From Liolophura sinensis (taxonomy: Eukaryota; Mollusca; Polyplacophora; Chitonida; Chitonidae), in NCBI RefSeq assembly GCF_032854445.1, contig NC_088296.1, positions 25,117,897-25,181,896 of the forward strand: a stretch of DNA of 64,000 bases, written 5' to 3'. Below the pieces are notes generated by a model. That model ran no database searches. It saw only the letters and a program-made list of their open reading frames with translations, and was not told the DNA's origin. Below are positions 12,594 through 22,999 of the stretch, piece by piece. The stretch's first letter is position 1. Each line of letters begins with the position of its first letter. The position numbers and the translations under genes are program-made.

Positions 12594-12835
12594 GGCCTCC
12601 GTGGCCGGGGTGGTTAGCGTGCCAGCGCGGCTCAATGAGCCAAGAGCATCTCCCCCAATGTACCAAGTCCCGCTCATCCTGGCTTCTCCTACCGTACGTG
12701 GGGAGGTCTGGCAGCAACGACGGATAGTCGTGGGTTTCCTCCCACCATAATGCTGGCTGCCATCATATAATATAGTCAAGAAATATTCTTGAGTACGTCA
12801 TAAAACACCAATCAAATAAATCGAACAAATACTAG
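12594..12835 (+). mobile_element. SINE family A, full-length copy
   Basis: Head GGCCTCCGTGGCCGGGGTGG, body with CTACCGTACGTGGGGAGGTC, tail TAAAACACCAATCAAATAAA. The head variant GGCCGGGGTGG differs from the GGCTCAGTTGG type. Confidence 0.85.
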
Positions 12836-12861
12836 GCCTACAAATATGTTGGAAAACATTT

Positions 12862-13025
12862 GAGGGCGTCCGTGGCCGAGGGGTTAGCATGCCAGCGCGG
12901 CGCAATAATCCAGGAGCCTATCAGCAATGTGGTCCCTGTCAGTTCAATTCCAGCTCATGCCGGCTTCCTCTTAGGCCGAACGCGAGAAGGTGTTTCAACA
13001 ACCTGCGGATGGCTGTGGGGTTTGA
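12862..13025 (+). mobile_element. SINE family A, 5' part
   Basis: Has the head (GGCGTCCGTGGCCGAGGGG) and body up to CTGCGGATGGCTGTGGGG, then stops. This is the reverse of the usual 5' truncation, so it is probably a deletion rather than incomplete reverse transcription. Confidence 0.75.
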
Positions 13026-13970
13026 GACGATAAAAATGCAGTTAAACACAGGAACCAATTAGCCAACATGCAGCGTTTGCCATGTTATGTATAATCACAT
13101 TAGTGTATATAACTTGTATCATGTCCATTATAAGTTTAATGCTCAAACGAAGGCTTTGTCACATTTAATGTCACATATACATGTAGCTTTGCTTAACATG
13201 AATGATAAAAATAGTGGCATCCCCTCAGTGATCTGAACAGACGGAAGGGAAGTAAACATGTACTCATCCACAAAAGAGTAACCTGGCTCAAGTTGTCTCC
13301 CTTACTTAATGACGATTCAATGGCTATATCTCTGTTATTTAATTTCTCTTTGTCAGTCGGCCTTTCCTGTCTACTTATAAATTTAGATGAGTAAAACCCC
13401 AAGCATAAATACATACATAGATGTATTCACGTAGAATAAATTCAGTACCTTTTTCAGGATTTTCATCAAACTGTTTTAAATACCTGATTCGCCCCCCCCC
13501 CCCACCCCGACAGTTCAGCTTAAAAGCTTAGCCTATAGTGTCTTCAACGAACAGGACGTCAGGATTGAATTGCTTGACCTTGACCATGGTTGAGAGGAAC
13601 TAAGTTTTTGTTCTGACCTGTTTTCCTTACAGGTTTTTCGGTCATGTTTTTAACTGCGATTACATTGCTATTTTTACTTCTTTTCAAGGTGAAATTCCCA
13701 TCTTTATGAAGAACGTTTAATTCTGCACAGACTAAAAAACCCACAGTTAGCCTCAAAAAGTGCATTTTTATAAAATACTACTTTTGGTACTTAAACTCAT
13801 ATTTTTTCATTTGGTTATCATTTTACCTTCCATGCAAACCTTAAAGCTTCAGAAAACACCTTTCTCAGATGAATAGTCCTGTCATAATGGGGATAAATGA
13901 GCAACTTTATTATGGTTACGGGCGAAAGTTTGGGCATGATATACTTATAGGCGGTATATTGTGCTGAAGG
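13026..13970. other. Intergenic DNA
   Basis: AT-rich sequence with a C run at 13492-13503. No feature seen that I can support. Confidence 0.4.
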
Positions 13971-13973
13971 CAT

Positions 13974-14512
13974 GCCTCAGCACATGTTCTGAAGGCGTAC
14001 CTCAGCACGTGTCCTAAAGGTGTACTTTAGCACGTGTCTGAAGGTGTACCCCAGCACGTGTCCTGAAGGTGTACCTCAGCACGTGTCCTGAAGGTGTACC
14101 TCAGCACGTGTCCTGAAGGCGTACCTCAGCACATGTTCTGAAGGCGTACCTCAGCACGTGTCCTAAAGGTGTACCTTAGCACGTGTCCTGAAGGTGTACC
14201 TTAGCACGTGTCCTGAAGGTGTACCTCAGCACATGTTCTGAAGGCGTACCTCAGCACATGTTCTGAAGGCGTACCTCAGCACGTGTCCTAAAGGTGTACC
14301 TTAGCATGTGTCCTGAAGGTGTACCCCAGCACGTGTCCTGAAGGTGTACCTCAGCACGTGTCCCGAAGGTGTACCTCAGCACGTGTCCTGAAGGTGTACC
14401 TCAGCACGTGTCCTGAAGGCGTACCTCAGCACGTGACCTGAAGGCGTACCCCAGCACGTGTCCTGAAGGCGTACCTCAGCACGTGTCCTGAAGGTGTACG
14501 TCAGCACGTGTC
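13974..14512. repeat. 25-bp minisatellite with an E-box in most units (about 21 copies)
   Basis: Direct 25-bp repeats of the type TCAGCACGTGTCCTGAAGG plus a short GTACC-containing remainder. Most units keep the palindrome CACGTG; some have CACATG or CATGTG. Confidence 0.95.
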
Positions 14513-15289
14513 CAATTCTGTACGAGCACCAACCGTCGTAAACCATTTTCTCACTTAAGAGTGTTATTGAGTGTTTTTGGAAGGGGCGTCGAATATCAAA
14601 TATATGATCAAATAACGAAATGGCTGGCTGGAATTTAACTTGTTTATCTGAAAAAAAAAACAAACGCTTATACATATAGTTTCACCAGTTCTCCCTCCGC
14701 ACCCCGCCCACTTCCAACAACCGAACACACACAGAACTGCAAACAACCGTGCTGAATACTACATGAGGGAATTTGAGAACCGTTATTATCACAAACTCTA
14801 TAGGGATCAATGACACCGTATTGACAATTTCTGTGATTGACAGAAAGTTTAGCAAAATACACGTTCGATCTATATCACAAGAAATATCTAACAATGCTCT
14901 TTTGAAATTTTTATTCAAACATTGTTCTATTCAACGGCAATAAACACAGTCTAGTTCCTAGTGACAATATTTCAGCTATACCTTGGCGATATAAAGTCTA
15001 AATTGAAAACAAAACTTGATATGCATGTAGTACAGAAACTAGATTCTCATGTCATTTATTTTTAAAAAAGCCACGAAACCCAGTGACAGCCGTGACCCTT
15101 TAAAAGCAAAGGTATTGTCAGATACACCGTCTCGTCCCAGACGCTCGCATCGGATTTGAGATTTCTTCCTGGTCTAATACATGTGCTGGGCCTTCGTATT
15201 GGATACAGTGGTCATATTGCATGCGGACGTCGTACTGCACATGGTCTGTGATCCTGTTCCCTGCAGTTTCTGAAACAGACATCAGGAAG

Positions 15290-15628
15290 AGTACCGATAC
15301 GAGAGGCAGCACAGATACCACAGAGACAACACGGACACGAGAGACAGCACAGACATAAGAAACGGCACAGATACGAGAAACTGCACAGACACGAGAAACT
15401 TAACCAGAGTCCAGTGACAGCAGAGATACGAGACACAGCACAGGTACGAGACACAGCACAGGTACGAGACACAGCACAGACACGAGAAACAGCAGTCACG
15501 AGTGACAGCACAGACACGAGAAACAACACAAACACGAGTAACAGCACAGACACGAGAAACAACACAAACACGAGAAACAGCACAGACACGAGAAACAGCA
15601 CAGACACGAGAAACAGCACAGACACTAA
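15290..15628. repeat. 18-bp degenerate minisatellite
   Basis: Degenerate repeats based on CAGCACAGACACGAGAAA. The best-preserved part is 15420-15628. The array runs up to and overlaps the last codons of the adjacent terminal exon (15625-15731). Confidence 0.85.
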
Positions 15629-15731
15629 CTCCTAGTTTTACGTACCGAGAAATACACCACGGTCACAATGATCAAAAAGAAAGCCGATACAGACATCAGG
15701 ACAACACCGGCGATTTGGTTGCCACAAGAGG
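15625..15731 (-). CDS. Terminal TM exon, cluster gene 1
   Basis: Acceptor TTTCATTTCAG, phase-1 start, then a single hydrophobic helix inside SCGNQIAGVVLMSVSAFFLI and IVTVVYFSVRKTRS, stop TAG at 15627-15625. A GTACGT inside the exon could act as an alternative donor. The helix is followed by Arg and Lys residues, suggesting a cytoplasmic C terminus by the positive-inside rule. Confidence 0.6.
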
Positions 15732-15989
15732 CTGAAATGAAACGTATTTAATTAAATTAAATGTTAAACCACTAACAGTTGACAAATAACTGAAAAGCTT
15801 AAGTCATATACGAGTTCACTTTGCATGATTTATTGGTGGCTAACTTTATGTAACCTTAACCTTCTTACATACTTTTGTCTTTGGGAGCTAGTGTTAAACG
15901 TTGTTTTGGAAATAGATCTTGCGATTATCGACTTGGAACGCCCTTTACGGACTACGAATGGGATACGAATGTCGGACATGACGCTCATA

Positions 15990-16150
15990 TTTATTTTCTT
16001 TTTGATCTGTGTTTTTCGCCGTACTCAAGAATATTTCACTTATACGACGAAGGCCAGCACTATGGTGGGAGGAAACCGGACATGGGGGGAAACAGACGAC
16101 CATCCGAAGGTTGCTGCCAAACCTTCCCACGTACAATCACGGGATAAGCT
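15990..16150 (-). mobile_element. SINE family A, 3' part
   Basis: Reverse-oriented body and 3' module (GTACTCAAGAATATTTCACT) in the last intron of cluster gene 1. The AT-rich tail is degraded and the head is absent. Confidence 0.75.
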
Positions 16151-16234
16151 GGGAGGGGGAAAAATTATTTGGCCTTAGAAAAAGTGGAAGATGAGTGGGT
16201 GGAAATAAGTTGGTATGTTTGACGAATGACTTAC

Positions 16235-16330
16235 TTGGCTTAGCAACTATGATCGCGAACTGAATCAGAGAGTTCAATGACAGTACAACACCCGTTATGG
16301 CGAATCCTAGAACACGCCGAAAAGCACAAT
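16235..16330 (-). CDS. TM exon, cluster gene 1 (second TM)
   Basis: Exon of 96 bases, phase 1-1, between acceptor CTTTCAG and donor GTAAGT. It encodes CAFRRVLGFAITGVVLSLNS and LIQFAIIVAKP: one TM helix of about 21 residues preceded by a CxxRR motif. The same start pattern, a Cys followed by basic residues and a helix containing Gly, appears in the first TM exon of cluster gene 2 (CKLQKASEGL). Confidence 0.65.
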
Positions 16331-16456
16331 CTGAAAGACAACAGATGAGGGTAAAAATACTTCATATAACAGGCTTGGTCATAGTGTCACAGTTCATTTT
16401 GAAAGTTATATTAAAAATATGGTTTGAAGATTAATCTGAAAAATTACGTAAAAAAA

Positions 16457-16575
16457 GAGTGAGTGAGTGAGTGAGTGAGTGAGTGAGTGAGTGCTTGGGG
16501 TTTAACGTCGTACTCAACAATTTTTCAGTCATATGACGACGAAGGAATCCTTAGGGCATGCACGTGTAATGTGCC
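16457..16575 (-). mobile_element. SINE family B, 3' fragment
   Basis: Reverse-oriented 3' module of a second SINE family: a GAGT repeat tail (16457-16494), then GCTTGGGGTTTAACGTCGTA and CAGTCATATGACGACGAAGG. The module resembles that of family A only in its TAAAnnCC-like core. Confidence 0.75.
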
Positions 16576-16685
16576 GTAAAAAAAGAAAAGAAAAAAATGA
16601 AGAAAATGAAAGATAAAGAAGAAAAAAAAAAAAAAAGGAAGAAAGAAAGATGAAGAAATATTAATTATTATTAAAGAAAACATTT
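16575..16685. repeat. GA-rich low-complexity tract
   Basis: AAG/AAAG-rich purine tract in an intron of cluster gene 1. Confidence 0.8.
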
Positions 16686-16879
16686 ATTTACTTATTTCAA
16701 CGTTGTTCATTTTTTTTTCACTCATACGATAGCTCTCTGTTTTTCCGGTGTAATACCGGGGTTAAACCACCGACCTGTGGCAAGTTACAAACGAAGAGAA
16801 ATGCACACAACACGGCCGGTAGTCTTAAATTAACGTAAGATTGCTTAAATGACAACACGAGCGTTGTGGACTGCTTATT

Positions 16880-17035
16880 GTCACCAATGCCCAACTAGCG
16901 CTGTTAGCGCGGGGAAATTTACACATTCGCTGCATGCCCAAAGCAGGGATTGAACTCGTGCCCCGCGTTTCTCAGCAATTGAAAGGCAAGCACCTTTGAC
17001 CTCCAGACCACGGTCCTTACAAATGCATTGTAATT
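16880..17035 (-). mobile_element. tRNA-derived SINE head (third family)
   Basis: On the minus strand, GGACCGTGGTCTGGAGG opens a tRNA-like region with B-box-like GAGTTCAATCCCTGC. No intact tRNA cloverleaf was traced, so it is called a SINE fragment and not a tRNA gene. Confidence 0.5.
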
Positions 17036-17461
17036 CTAATTCTAATGCATAGAATACAGTATCTGTACCTGAAATCAACCATACATCTGAGATTATTTGC
17101 TCGGAATGGTTTCTTTCACGGCCAATTCGGCGAATACAATTATAGATCTATAGGTTTACGGACTTTGAAAGATGAAATGTAGAAAACTGTGTGTTAAATG
17201 GCTACACAAACCTGAGGTGACGTCACTGGTCCCAATATGGCCAGATAAGGCCACTTTAGAATCCAATGTTTCAAATGCGTTTTACTAGGCAGAAAAAATA
17301 CAAAAACAAACAAATCGAACTCTTTTTCTGGAATGTGTTTAATTGTCTTCAATCTGACATATAGTTCACATTAGTATTTTCTTTGCCTATCTCTGAAGTT
17401 TATTTAATTTTTTTTCTTTTCTTTTAAGAAAGATGTCGAGTAGGAAGAAGTGCTAACTTAC

Positions 17462-17560
17462 GGCAGCGGTGGTACAGTACCATGATGACGAAATGCACCA
17501 CGTGGGCGACAAATATCAGGCACGTGATGATTAACAAGGATAGGTAACCTTGAGACGTGG
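17462..17560 (-). CDS. TM exon, cluster gene 1 (first TM)
   Basis: Exon of 99 bases, phase 1-1, acceptor CACTTTGCAG and donor GTAAGT. It encodes TSQGYLSLLIITCLIFVAHV and VHFVIMVLYHRC: a long hydrophobic helix ending in a His/Arg/Cys cap. Joined to the next exon it reads YHRC-H-CAFRR, a very short Cys/basic loop between two helices. Confidence 0.65.
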
Positions 17561-17617
17561 CTGCAAAGTGAAATAGGCGATTACAGAATTATCTGGGAAC
17601 GTAATGCTACATGCACT

Positions 17618-17945
17618 CTAAAAAATAATCTGTTAATTTCAATAGAAAATCTGTTGTCTGAGTGAAGCTAGGGAGTAACATATGGCTATTATAACATAGT
17701 GTGTCCTACTGTGTCCTATTCAACATTATAGTCTGTTATAATCCAGTATAATCTTTATGTTGAAAAAAACAAACACAAAACAAAAACAAAAATGAATACA
17801 TTCTACAGATATATCGTCAAGCAGACAACAGAAAAAAATAGAATGTTTGTGCTACATTGTATATTTAACAGAACAATCTGGTGCTATAACAGATTACGTT
17901 CTGTATGACATCAGGCAGACAACAGAATTCCTGTTAAAATTATCC
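17618..17945. mobile_element. Palindromic MITE copy 1
   Basis: Long inverted repeats: the left arm has TCTGTTGTCTGAGTGA, and the reverse complement of the right arm has TTCTGTTGTCTGCCTGATG. The interior is TA-rich with several CTGTTATAA-like blocks. It resembles the copies at 54.9 and 62.4 kb, has no coding capacity, and so is probably a non-autonomous DNA transposon. Confidence 0.65.
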
Positions 17946-18055
17946 GGTGACGTATACAGCCCAGCAACACTACAAAAGCTTGGTACATGTTCGCAATGAT
18001 TTTCTGCTTTATACGATGGAGTAAAATACTGTAATTATAATACAAAGATTAAAGC

Positions 18056-19678
18056 AGAGAGAGTAAAACCAGAACAACGACGAGAGTGTGATAGACGTAC
18101 AGCACAGAGAGTAAAACCAGAACAACGACGAGAGTGTGATAGACGTACAGGACAGAGAGTAAAACCAGAACAACGACGACAGTGTGATAGACGTACAGCA
18201 CAGAGAGTAAAACCAGAACAACGACGACAGTGTGATAGACGTACAGCAGAGAGAGTAAAACCAGAACAACGACGACAGTGTGATAGACGTACAGCACAGA
18301 GAGTAAAACCAGAACAACGACGACAGTATGATAGACGTACAGCACAGAGAGTAAAACCAGAACAACGACGAGAGTGTGATAGACGTACAGCACAGAGAGT
18401 AAAACCAGAACAACGACGACAGTGTGATAGACGTACAGCACAGAGAGTAAAACCAGAACAACGACGACAGTGTGATAGACGTACAGCACAGAGAGTAAAA
18501 CCAGAACAACGACGACAGTGTGATAGACGTACAGCACAGAGAGTAAAACCAGAACAACGACGAGAGTGTGATAGACGTACAGGACAGAGAGTAAAACCAG
18601 AACAACGACGACAGTGTGATAGACGTACAGCACAGAGAGTAAAACCAGAACAACGACAACAGTGTGATAGACGTACAGCACAGAGAGTAAAACCAGAACA
18701 ACGACGACAGTGTGATAGACGTACAGCACAGAGAGTAAAACCAGAACAACGACGACAGTGTGATAGACGTACAGCACAGAGAGTAAAACCAGAACAACGA
18801 CGACAGTATGATAGACGTACAGCACAGAGAGTAAAACCAGAACAACGACGACAGTGTGATAGACGTACAGCACAGAGAGTAAAACCAGAACAACGACGAC
18901 AGTGTGATAGACGTACAGTACAGAGAGTAAAACCAGAACAACGACGACAGTGTGATAGACGTACAGCACAGAGAGTAAAACCAGAACAACGACGAGAGTG
19001 TGATAGACGTACAGCACAGAGAGTAAAACCAGAACAACGACGACAGTGTGATAGACGTACAGCACAGAGAGTAAAACCAGAACAACGACGACAGTGTGAT
19101 AGACGTACAGCACAGAGAGTAAAACCAGAACAACGACGACAGTGTGATAGACGTGCAGCACAGAGAGTAAAACCAGAACAACGACGACAGTGTGATAGAC
19201 GTACAGCACAGAGAGTAAAACCAGAACAACGACGACAGTGTGATAGACGTACAGCACAGAGAGTAAAACCAGAACAACGACGACAGTGTGATAGACGTAC
19301 AGCACAGAGAGTAAAACCAGGACAACGACGACAGTATGATAGACGTACAGCACAGAGAGTAAAACCAGAACAACGACGACAGTGTGATAGACGTACAGCA
19401 CAGAGAGTAAAACCAGAACAACGACGACAGTATGATAGACGTACAGCACAGAGAGTAAAACCAGAACAACGACGACAGTGTGATAGACGTACAGCACAGA
19501 CAGTAAAACCAGAACAACGACGACAGTATGATAGACGTACAGCACAGAGAGTAAAACCAGAACAACGACGACGGTGTGATAGACGCACAGCACAGAGAGT
19601 AAAACCAGAACAACGACGACAGTATGATAGACGTACAACGCAGAGAGTAAAACCAGAACAACGACAACAGTGTGATAG
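18056..19678. repeat. 48-bp minisatellite, about 34 copies
   Basis: Highly uniform 48-bp direct repeat containing AGAGAGTAAAACCAGAACAA and CGACGACAGTGTGATAGAC. Variants (TGTGATAG/TATGATAG, GACGAC/GACGAG) are scattered. The unit is a multiple of 3, so all three minus-strand frames stay open for over 500 codons; these are repeat artefacts. The unit matches the tail of the dispersed repeat described at 21345-21625. Confidence 0.95.
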
Positions 19679-19679
19679 C

Positions 19680-19800
19680 TCTCTGACTTGAGCAGAATTA
19701 TACGTATGTAAAAGTATGCAGTGATGTTAACTTCAATTTATTAGACGTCAGTGGTCTAAAACTACTTAAAATGCTGTGTTGTCATCACATTTCAGTACTT
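19680..19800 (-). repeat. Dispersed repeat D, 5' part joined to the 48-bp array
   Basis: On the minus strand: GTGATGACAACACAGCATTT, then GACGTCTAATAAATTG and AACATCACTGC, as in the other copies, followed after about 45 bases by the first 48-bp unit. The middle of the element is missing. Confidence 0.75.
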
Positions 19801-19912
19801 TACTGAACCCAACCGGATAGGTTTACGCAAATTAAGACATGTACATGGTGTTGATTTACAGACCATCTGATCAGAAGGCAACATTCGTCTTAACAAGGAT
19901 GTATATACTCAC

Positions 19913-19924
19913 TGAAGCAGTCAG
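19913..19924 (-). CDS. Candidate 12-nt microexon, cluster gene 1
   Basis: On the minus strand, CTTTTGTTACAG is followed by CTGACTGCTTCA and then GTGAGT. Phase 1-1, adding A-D-C-F between exon 1 and the first TM exon. Because it is symmetric, skipping it also leaves an open frame. It corresponds in position to the 42-nt linker exon of cluster gene 3. Confidence 0.4.
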
Positions 19925-19974
19925 CTGTAACAAAAGATTGAAAAGAAAATTAAGTATATGAGTTGTAGACTACA

Positions 19975-20830
19975 TAACGAACAAATATGCAATATGGGGT
20001 TTGGAAAAAACACTTTATTGCTACAATAATTTTAAGAAAGAATAAACATTTCCCCATCCAAGGATTTCAGCTGATCACACAAACATATCTGGAACAAAAA
20101 TTTTGAAATGAAAATAACCTGTTAGGATTCTCACAATATTGAAACGCTTTGTACATTCCTAATGAAGTATTACCCCTTTAGGGAGATAATATACGCCCAG
20201 ATTTTTGGTAATGATCCATATGTTCTAATCACATCAAATTTTCTCTATTCACCGAAAGTGTAACTCAAATTATGTTTCCTTTCAGAGAATATTAGCGTAT
20301 TATTTATCGTGTTAAAATGATATAAGGTTTAAAAGATTGAAAAAATGTTGTGAAGCGATTCGTATTATAAATTGTACGACCTTCATTACCCATTTTGTCT
20401 CATAATTTGTGCTAATAATTATTTGGACTGTTCTTTGATTCCCCCCCCCCCCCAAAAAACCCCCTCCATTTATAGCATTTTTAAACAGTATGTGTTCAAA
20501 ACATAACATATAGCGTAAGTGATTATGCATCAAATTCTATTTAGTAGTGCTTATATCACACGTATTAAGTTTGTGAACGCCATTAGCCGTTTTTGAACGT
20601 TTTAACCTAATTATGGATATTTGTCATTCGTACATCACTCAGTCCCTGGTCTGATTTGTACATACGTTATACGCATGCTCAACAACAATTAAATGATGGA
20701 ACGCTCTTCTGAATGACTATGGCAAATGCTGTCTAAAAATACGTCTGCCGATTTTTGAACATTATTTTTTCACCGAGCAAAGTGCCGTTGAATGTTTGAA
20801 TTGTTAAGTGGAAATAATGGACCATATTTA
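19975..20830. other. Intron of cluster gene 1
   Basis: AT-rich DNA with a C run at 20441-20453. No feature recognised. Confidence 0.4.
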
Positions 20831-20834
20831 TTTT

Positions 20835-21003
20835 GGATTTATTTTTTTATTTATTTGATTGGTGTTTTACGCCGTATGCTCAAGAGTATTTCATTTATGC
20901 GACGGCAGCCACCATTATGTTGGGAGAAAATTGGGCTTTCCCCTGGGGAAACACACTACCTTCTCCAAGGTTGTTGGTAGACCTTCCCATGTAGACCGAG
21001 GCC
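20835..21003 (-). mobile_element. SINE family A, 3' part
   Basis: Reverse-oriented copy in intron 1 of cluster gene 1. The TTATTTATTTGATTGGTG tail junction is intact, and the copy is cut off at CTTCCCATGTAGACCG. Confidence 0.8.
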
Positions 21004-21344
21004 ATATTTTTGTCTACTTCTATGCAAAAGCATTTTTCTCCACAAACCAAATTTGTTATAAATTTTATTGTATTACTGATGTTTAATATGCAAGAGAACC
21101 TATAGACCTGTAAATCTGATATTGCGCTGATTGTAGTGAAAAAACATGATACAGTGTAGAAATGTCTGGTATTTCATTGCATATGGCCCATAAAGCCTAC
21201 CTTAGAAAGAAAACCCATACATCCATGTAGTGAGGTTAGAAAAACATTAATACTTCAAATACAATTTTAGTGATCTTTCGGAATATGTTTTCTTCATTGC
21301 TTTGTTTTGTCCCACGGAAAGTTTGCAAAATCATAAAATATAAT

Positions 21345-21625
21345 ACAATACTTATACAGCAGAGAGAATAAAACAGAGCAGTGATGATGGTGTGATAGCT
21401 GGCAAATGGTCACGCCTAACCGGTGAAATACGGTCTCTTGTCTATTTACCTCAGTTAGTGATTTTATTTGACCTGTTTAGGTAAATGCTTAAATGAAAGC
21501 AAACTGCCCTGTTGCGCATGCCTGGCTTGTGTCGAATTAAGTACAACAGATGCAGTGACATAATTGCAACGTCTTAGACGACATAGATCTGTCGTTGTGT
21601 TGTGTTGTCATTACAAATAACCTAC
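21345..21625 (-). repeat. Dispersed repeat D, full copy
   Basis: Minus-strand order of landmarks: AATGACAACACAACAC, CGTCTAAGACGTTGCAATTA, TTAAGCATTTACCTAAACAG, GACCGTATTTCACCGG, CCAGCTATCACACC, ATTCTCTCTGCTGTATA. The same landmarks in the same order occur on the plus strand at 29868-30155 and 52508-52800. About 280 bp. No terminal inverted repeat or coding frame seen, so the class is unknown. Confidence 0.7.
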
Positions 21626-21689
21626 AATGACATGAAAACAGCGCAAACGGCCCTGTATCAGAATAACTCACGAGAAAAATGTTAGTTAC

Positions 21690-21720
21690 CTGTACTTGTT
21701 TCGTTTGATGGGGAACTCAT
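21690..21720 (-). CDS. First coding exon, cluster gene 1
   Basis: ATG opens MSSPSNETST and reaches donor GTAACT in phase 1. NET is an N-glycosylation sequon, which would place the N terminus outside the cell. The ATG is 14 bases after a strong acceptor (TTGTCCTCTGTCCAG), so a non-coding exon probably lies upstream. Alternatively, the exon is internal: from that acceptor it is open in phase 1 (LQLAMSSPSNETST). No signal peptide or Ig exon was found between here and the previous gene. Confidence 0.5.
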
Positions 21721-22220
21721 GGCGAGTTGTAGAGCTGGACAGAGGACAACAGGAAATCTGCTAACAGATAAAAAGAATGTTCAGTATTACGAGACACTTA
21801 TCAAATACTGGCTACAAAAGACTACGGTATTGTATGCAATATATACAATGTTGCCCACAAATCCTGTAAACCATAAACTTTTCGTATTCATAACATTTCC
21901 ACAATGAATACACGGTCGCTTGGCAACGTGATTTACCCACATCGGTATGGTCTAAAACATCCCTACAGTTTACGGAGAGGCTAAGTAAACGCTTAGTAGT
22001 GTACGAGTCAGACAATGCAGACAATATGGTCATACGCCAAGCAATGTCTTGCTCCAGTCGTTTCACGCGAAATAGGATGGTTTAAGGTGAGTGTGATATA
22101 CAAGCGTCTTATCGGGAGCGTTCCGTGTTGTATATCAGGGCAAGTTTGTTATTAACTGAAGTTCTGAATACACACGGTGGGCTATAGTTGTCGGTTTAGC
22201 TGAAAGTCGAGCGCCCAGTG

Positions 22221-22982
22221 CCCCGAACAGAACTATGAGGTTTGTACACAACTGACCCCGGGCAAAACTCTGAGGTTTGTACACAACTGGCCCCAAACAG
22301 AGCTATGAGGTTTGTATACAACTGACCCCAAACAGAACTATGGGGTTTGTAGGCCTACACAACTGACCCCGGCCAAAACTATGAGGTTTGTACACAACTG
22401 GATCCGAACAGAACTATGAGGTTTGTACACAACTGACCCCGGCCAAAACTATGAGGTTTGTACACAACTGGCTCCGAACAGAACAATGAGGTTTGTACAC
22501 AACTGACCCCGGCCAAAACTATGAGGTTTGTACACAACTGGCTCCGAAGAGAACTATGAGGTTTGTACACAACTGACCCCAAACAGAACTATGAGGTTCG
22601 TACACAACTGGCCCCGAGCAGAGCTGAGGTTTGTACACAACTGGCCCCGAACAGAACTATGAGGTTTGTATACAACTGACCCTGGGCAAAACTCTGAGGT
22701 TTGTACACAACTGGCCCCGAACAGAACTATGAGGTTTGTACACAACTGGCCCCGAACAGAACTATGAGGTTTGTACACAACTGGCCCCAGGCAGAACTAT
22801 GAGGTTTGTACACAACTGGCACCGTTCAAAACTATGAGGTTTGTACACAGCTGGCCTCGGGCAAAACTATGAGGTTTGTACACAACTGGCCCCGAACAGA
22901 ACTATGAGGTTTGTACACAACTAGCCCCGAACAGAACTATGAGGTTTGTATACAACTGGCCCCAGGCAGAACTATGCAGTTT
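22221..22982. repeat. 35-bp minisatellite, about 22 copies
   Basis: Direct repeats of about 35 bp: AACTATGAGGTTTGTACACA followed by ACTGGCCCCGAACAG. One unit is longer because of an insertion near 22350. Confidence 0.95.
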
Positions 22983-22999
22983 GTAGTAGTTCTTTAGCT

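Larger units (their letters stand above)
15625..21720 (-). other. Gene span: three-TM protein without Ig domain (cluster gene 1)
   Basis: Coding exons on the minus strand: 21720-21690, 19924-19913, 17560-17462, 16330-16235 and 15731-15625. Every junction is phase 1, and the joined frame gives 114 residues then TAG. Product: a short extracellular or luminal N terminus with one N-glycosylation site, three TM segments, and a short tail ending KTRS. I infer it is a relative of the two Ig-containing genes upstream because it shares strand, phase pattern, one-TM-per-exon layout and the start-exon layout. A possible AATAAA lies on the minus strand at 15060-15055. Confidence 0.6.

Noticed and set aside
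18009-19667. Three minus-strand open frames of over 500 codons with FWFYSLCC-type, RRCSGFTLC-type and VVVVLVLLSV-type repeats
   Set aside because: All three frames come from the 48-bp tandem repeat, whose period is a multiple of three; no start context, splice sites or domain support a protein.
18056-19678. CRISPR-like array
   Set aside because: Units are contiguous without unique spacers and the genome is eukaryotic; this is a minisatellite.
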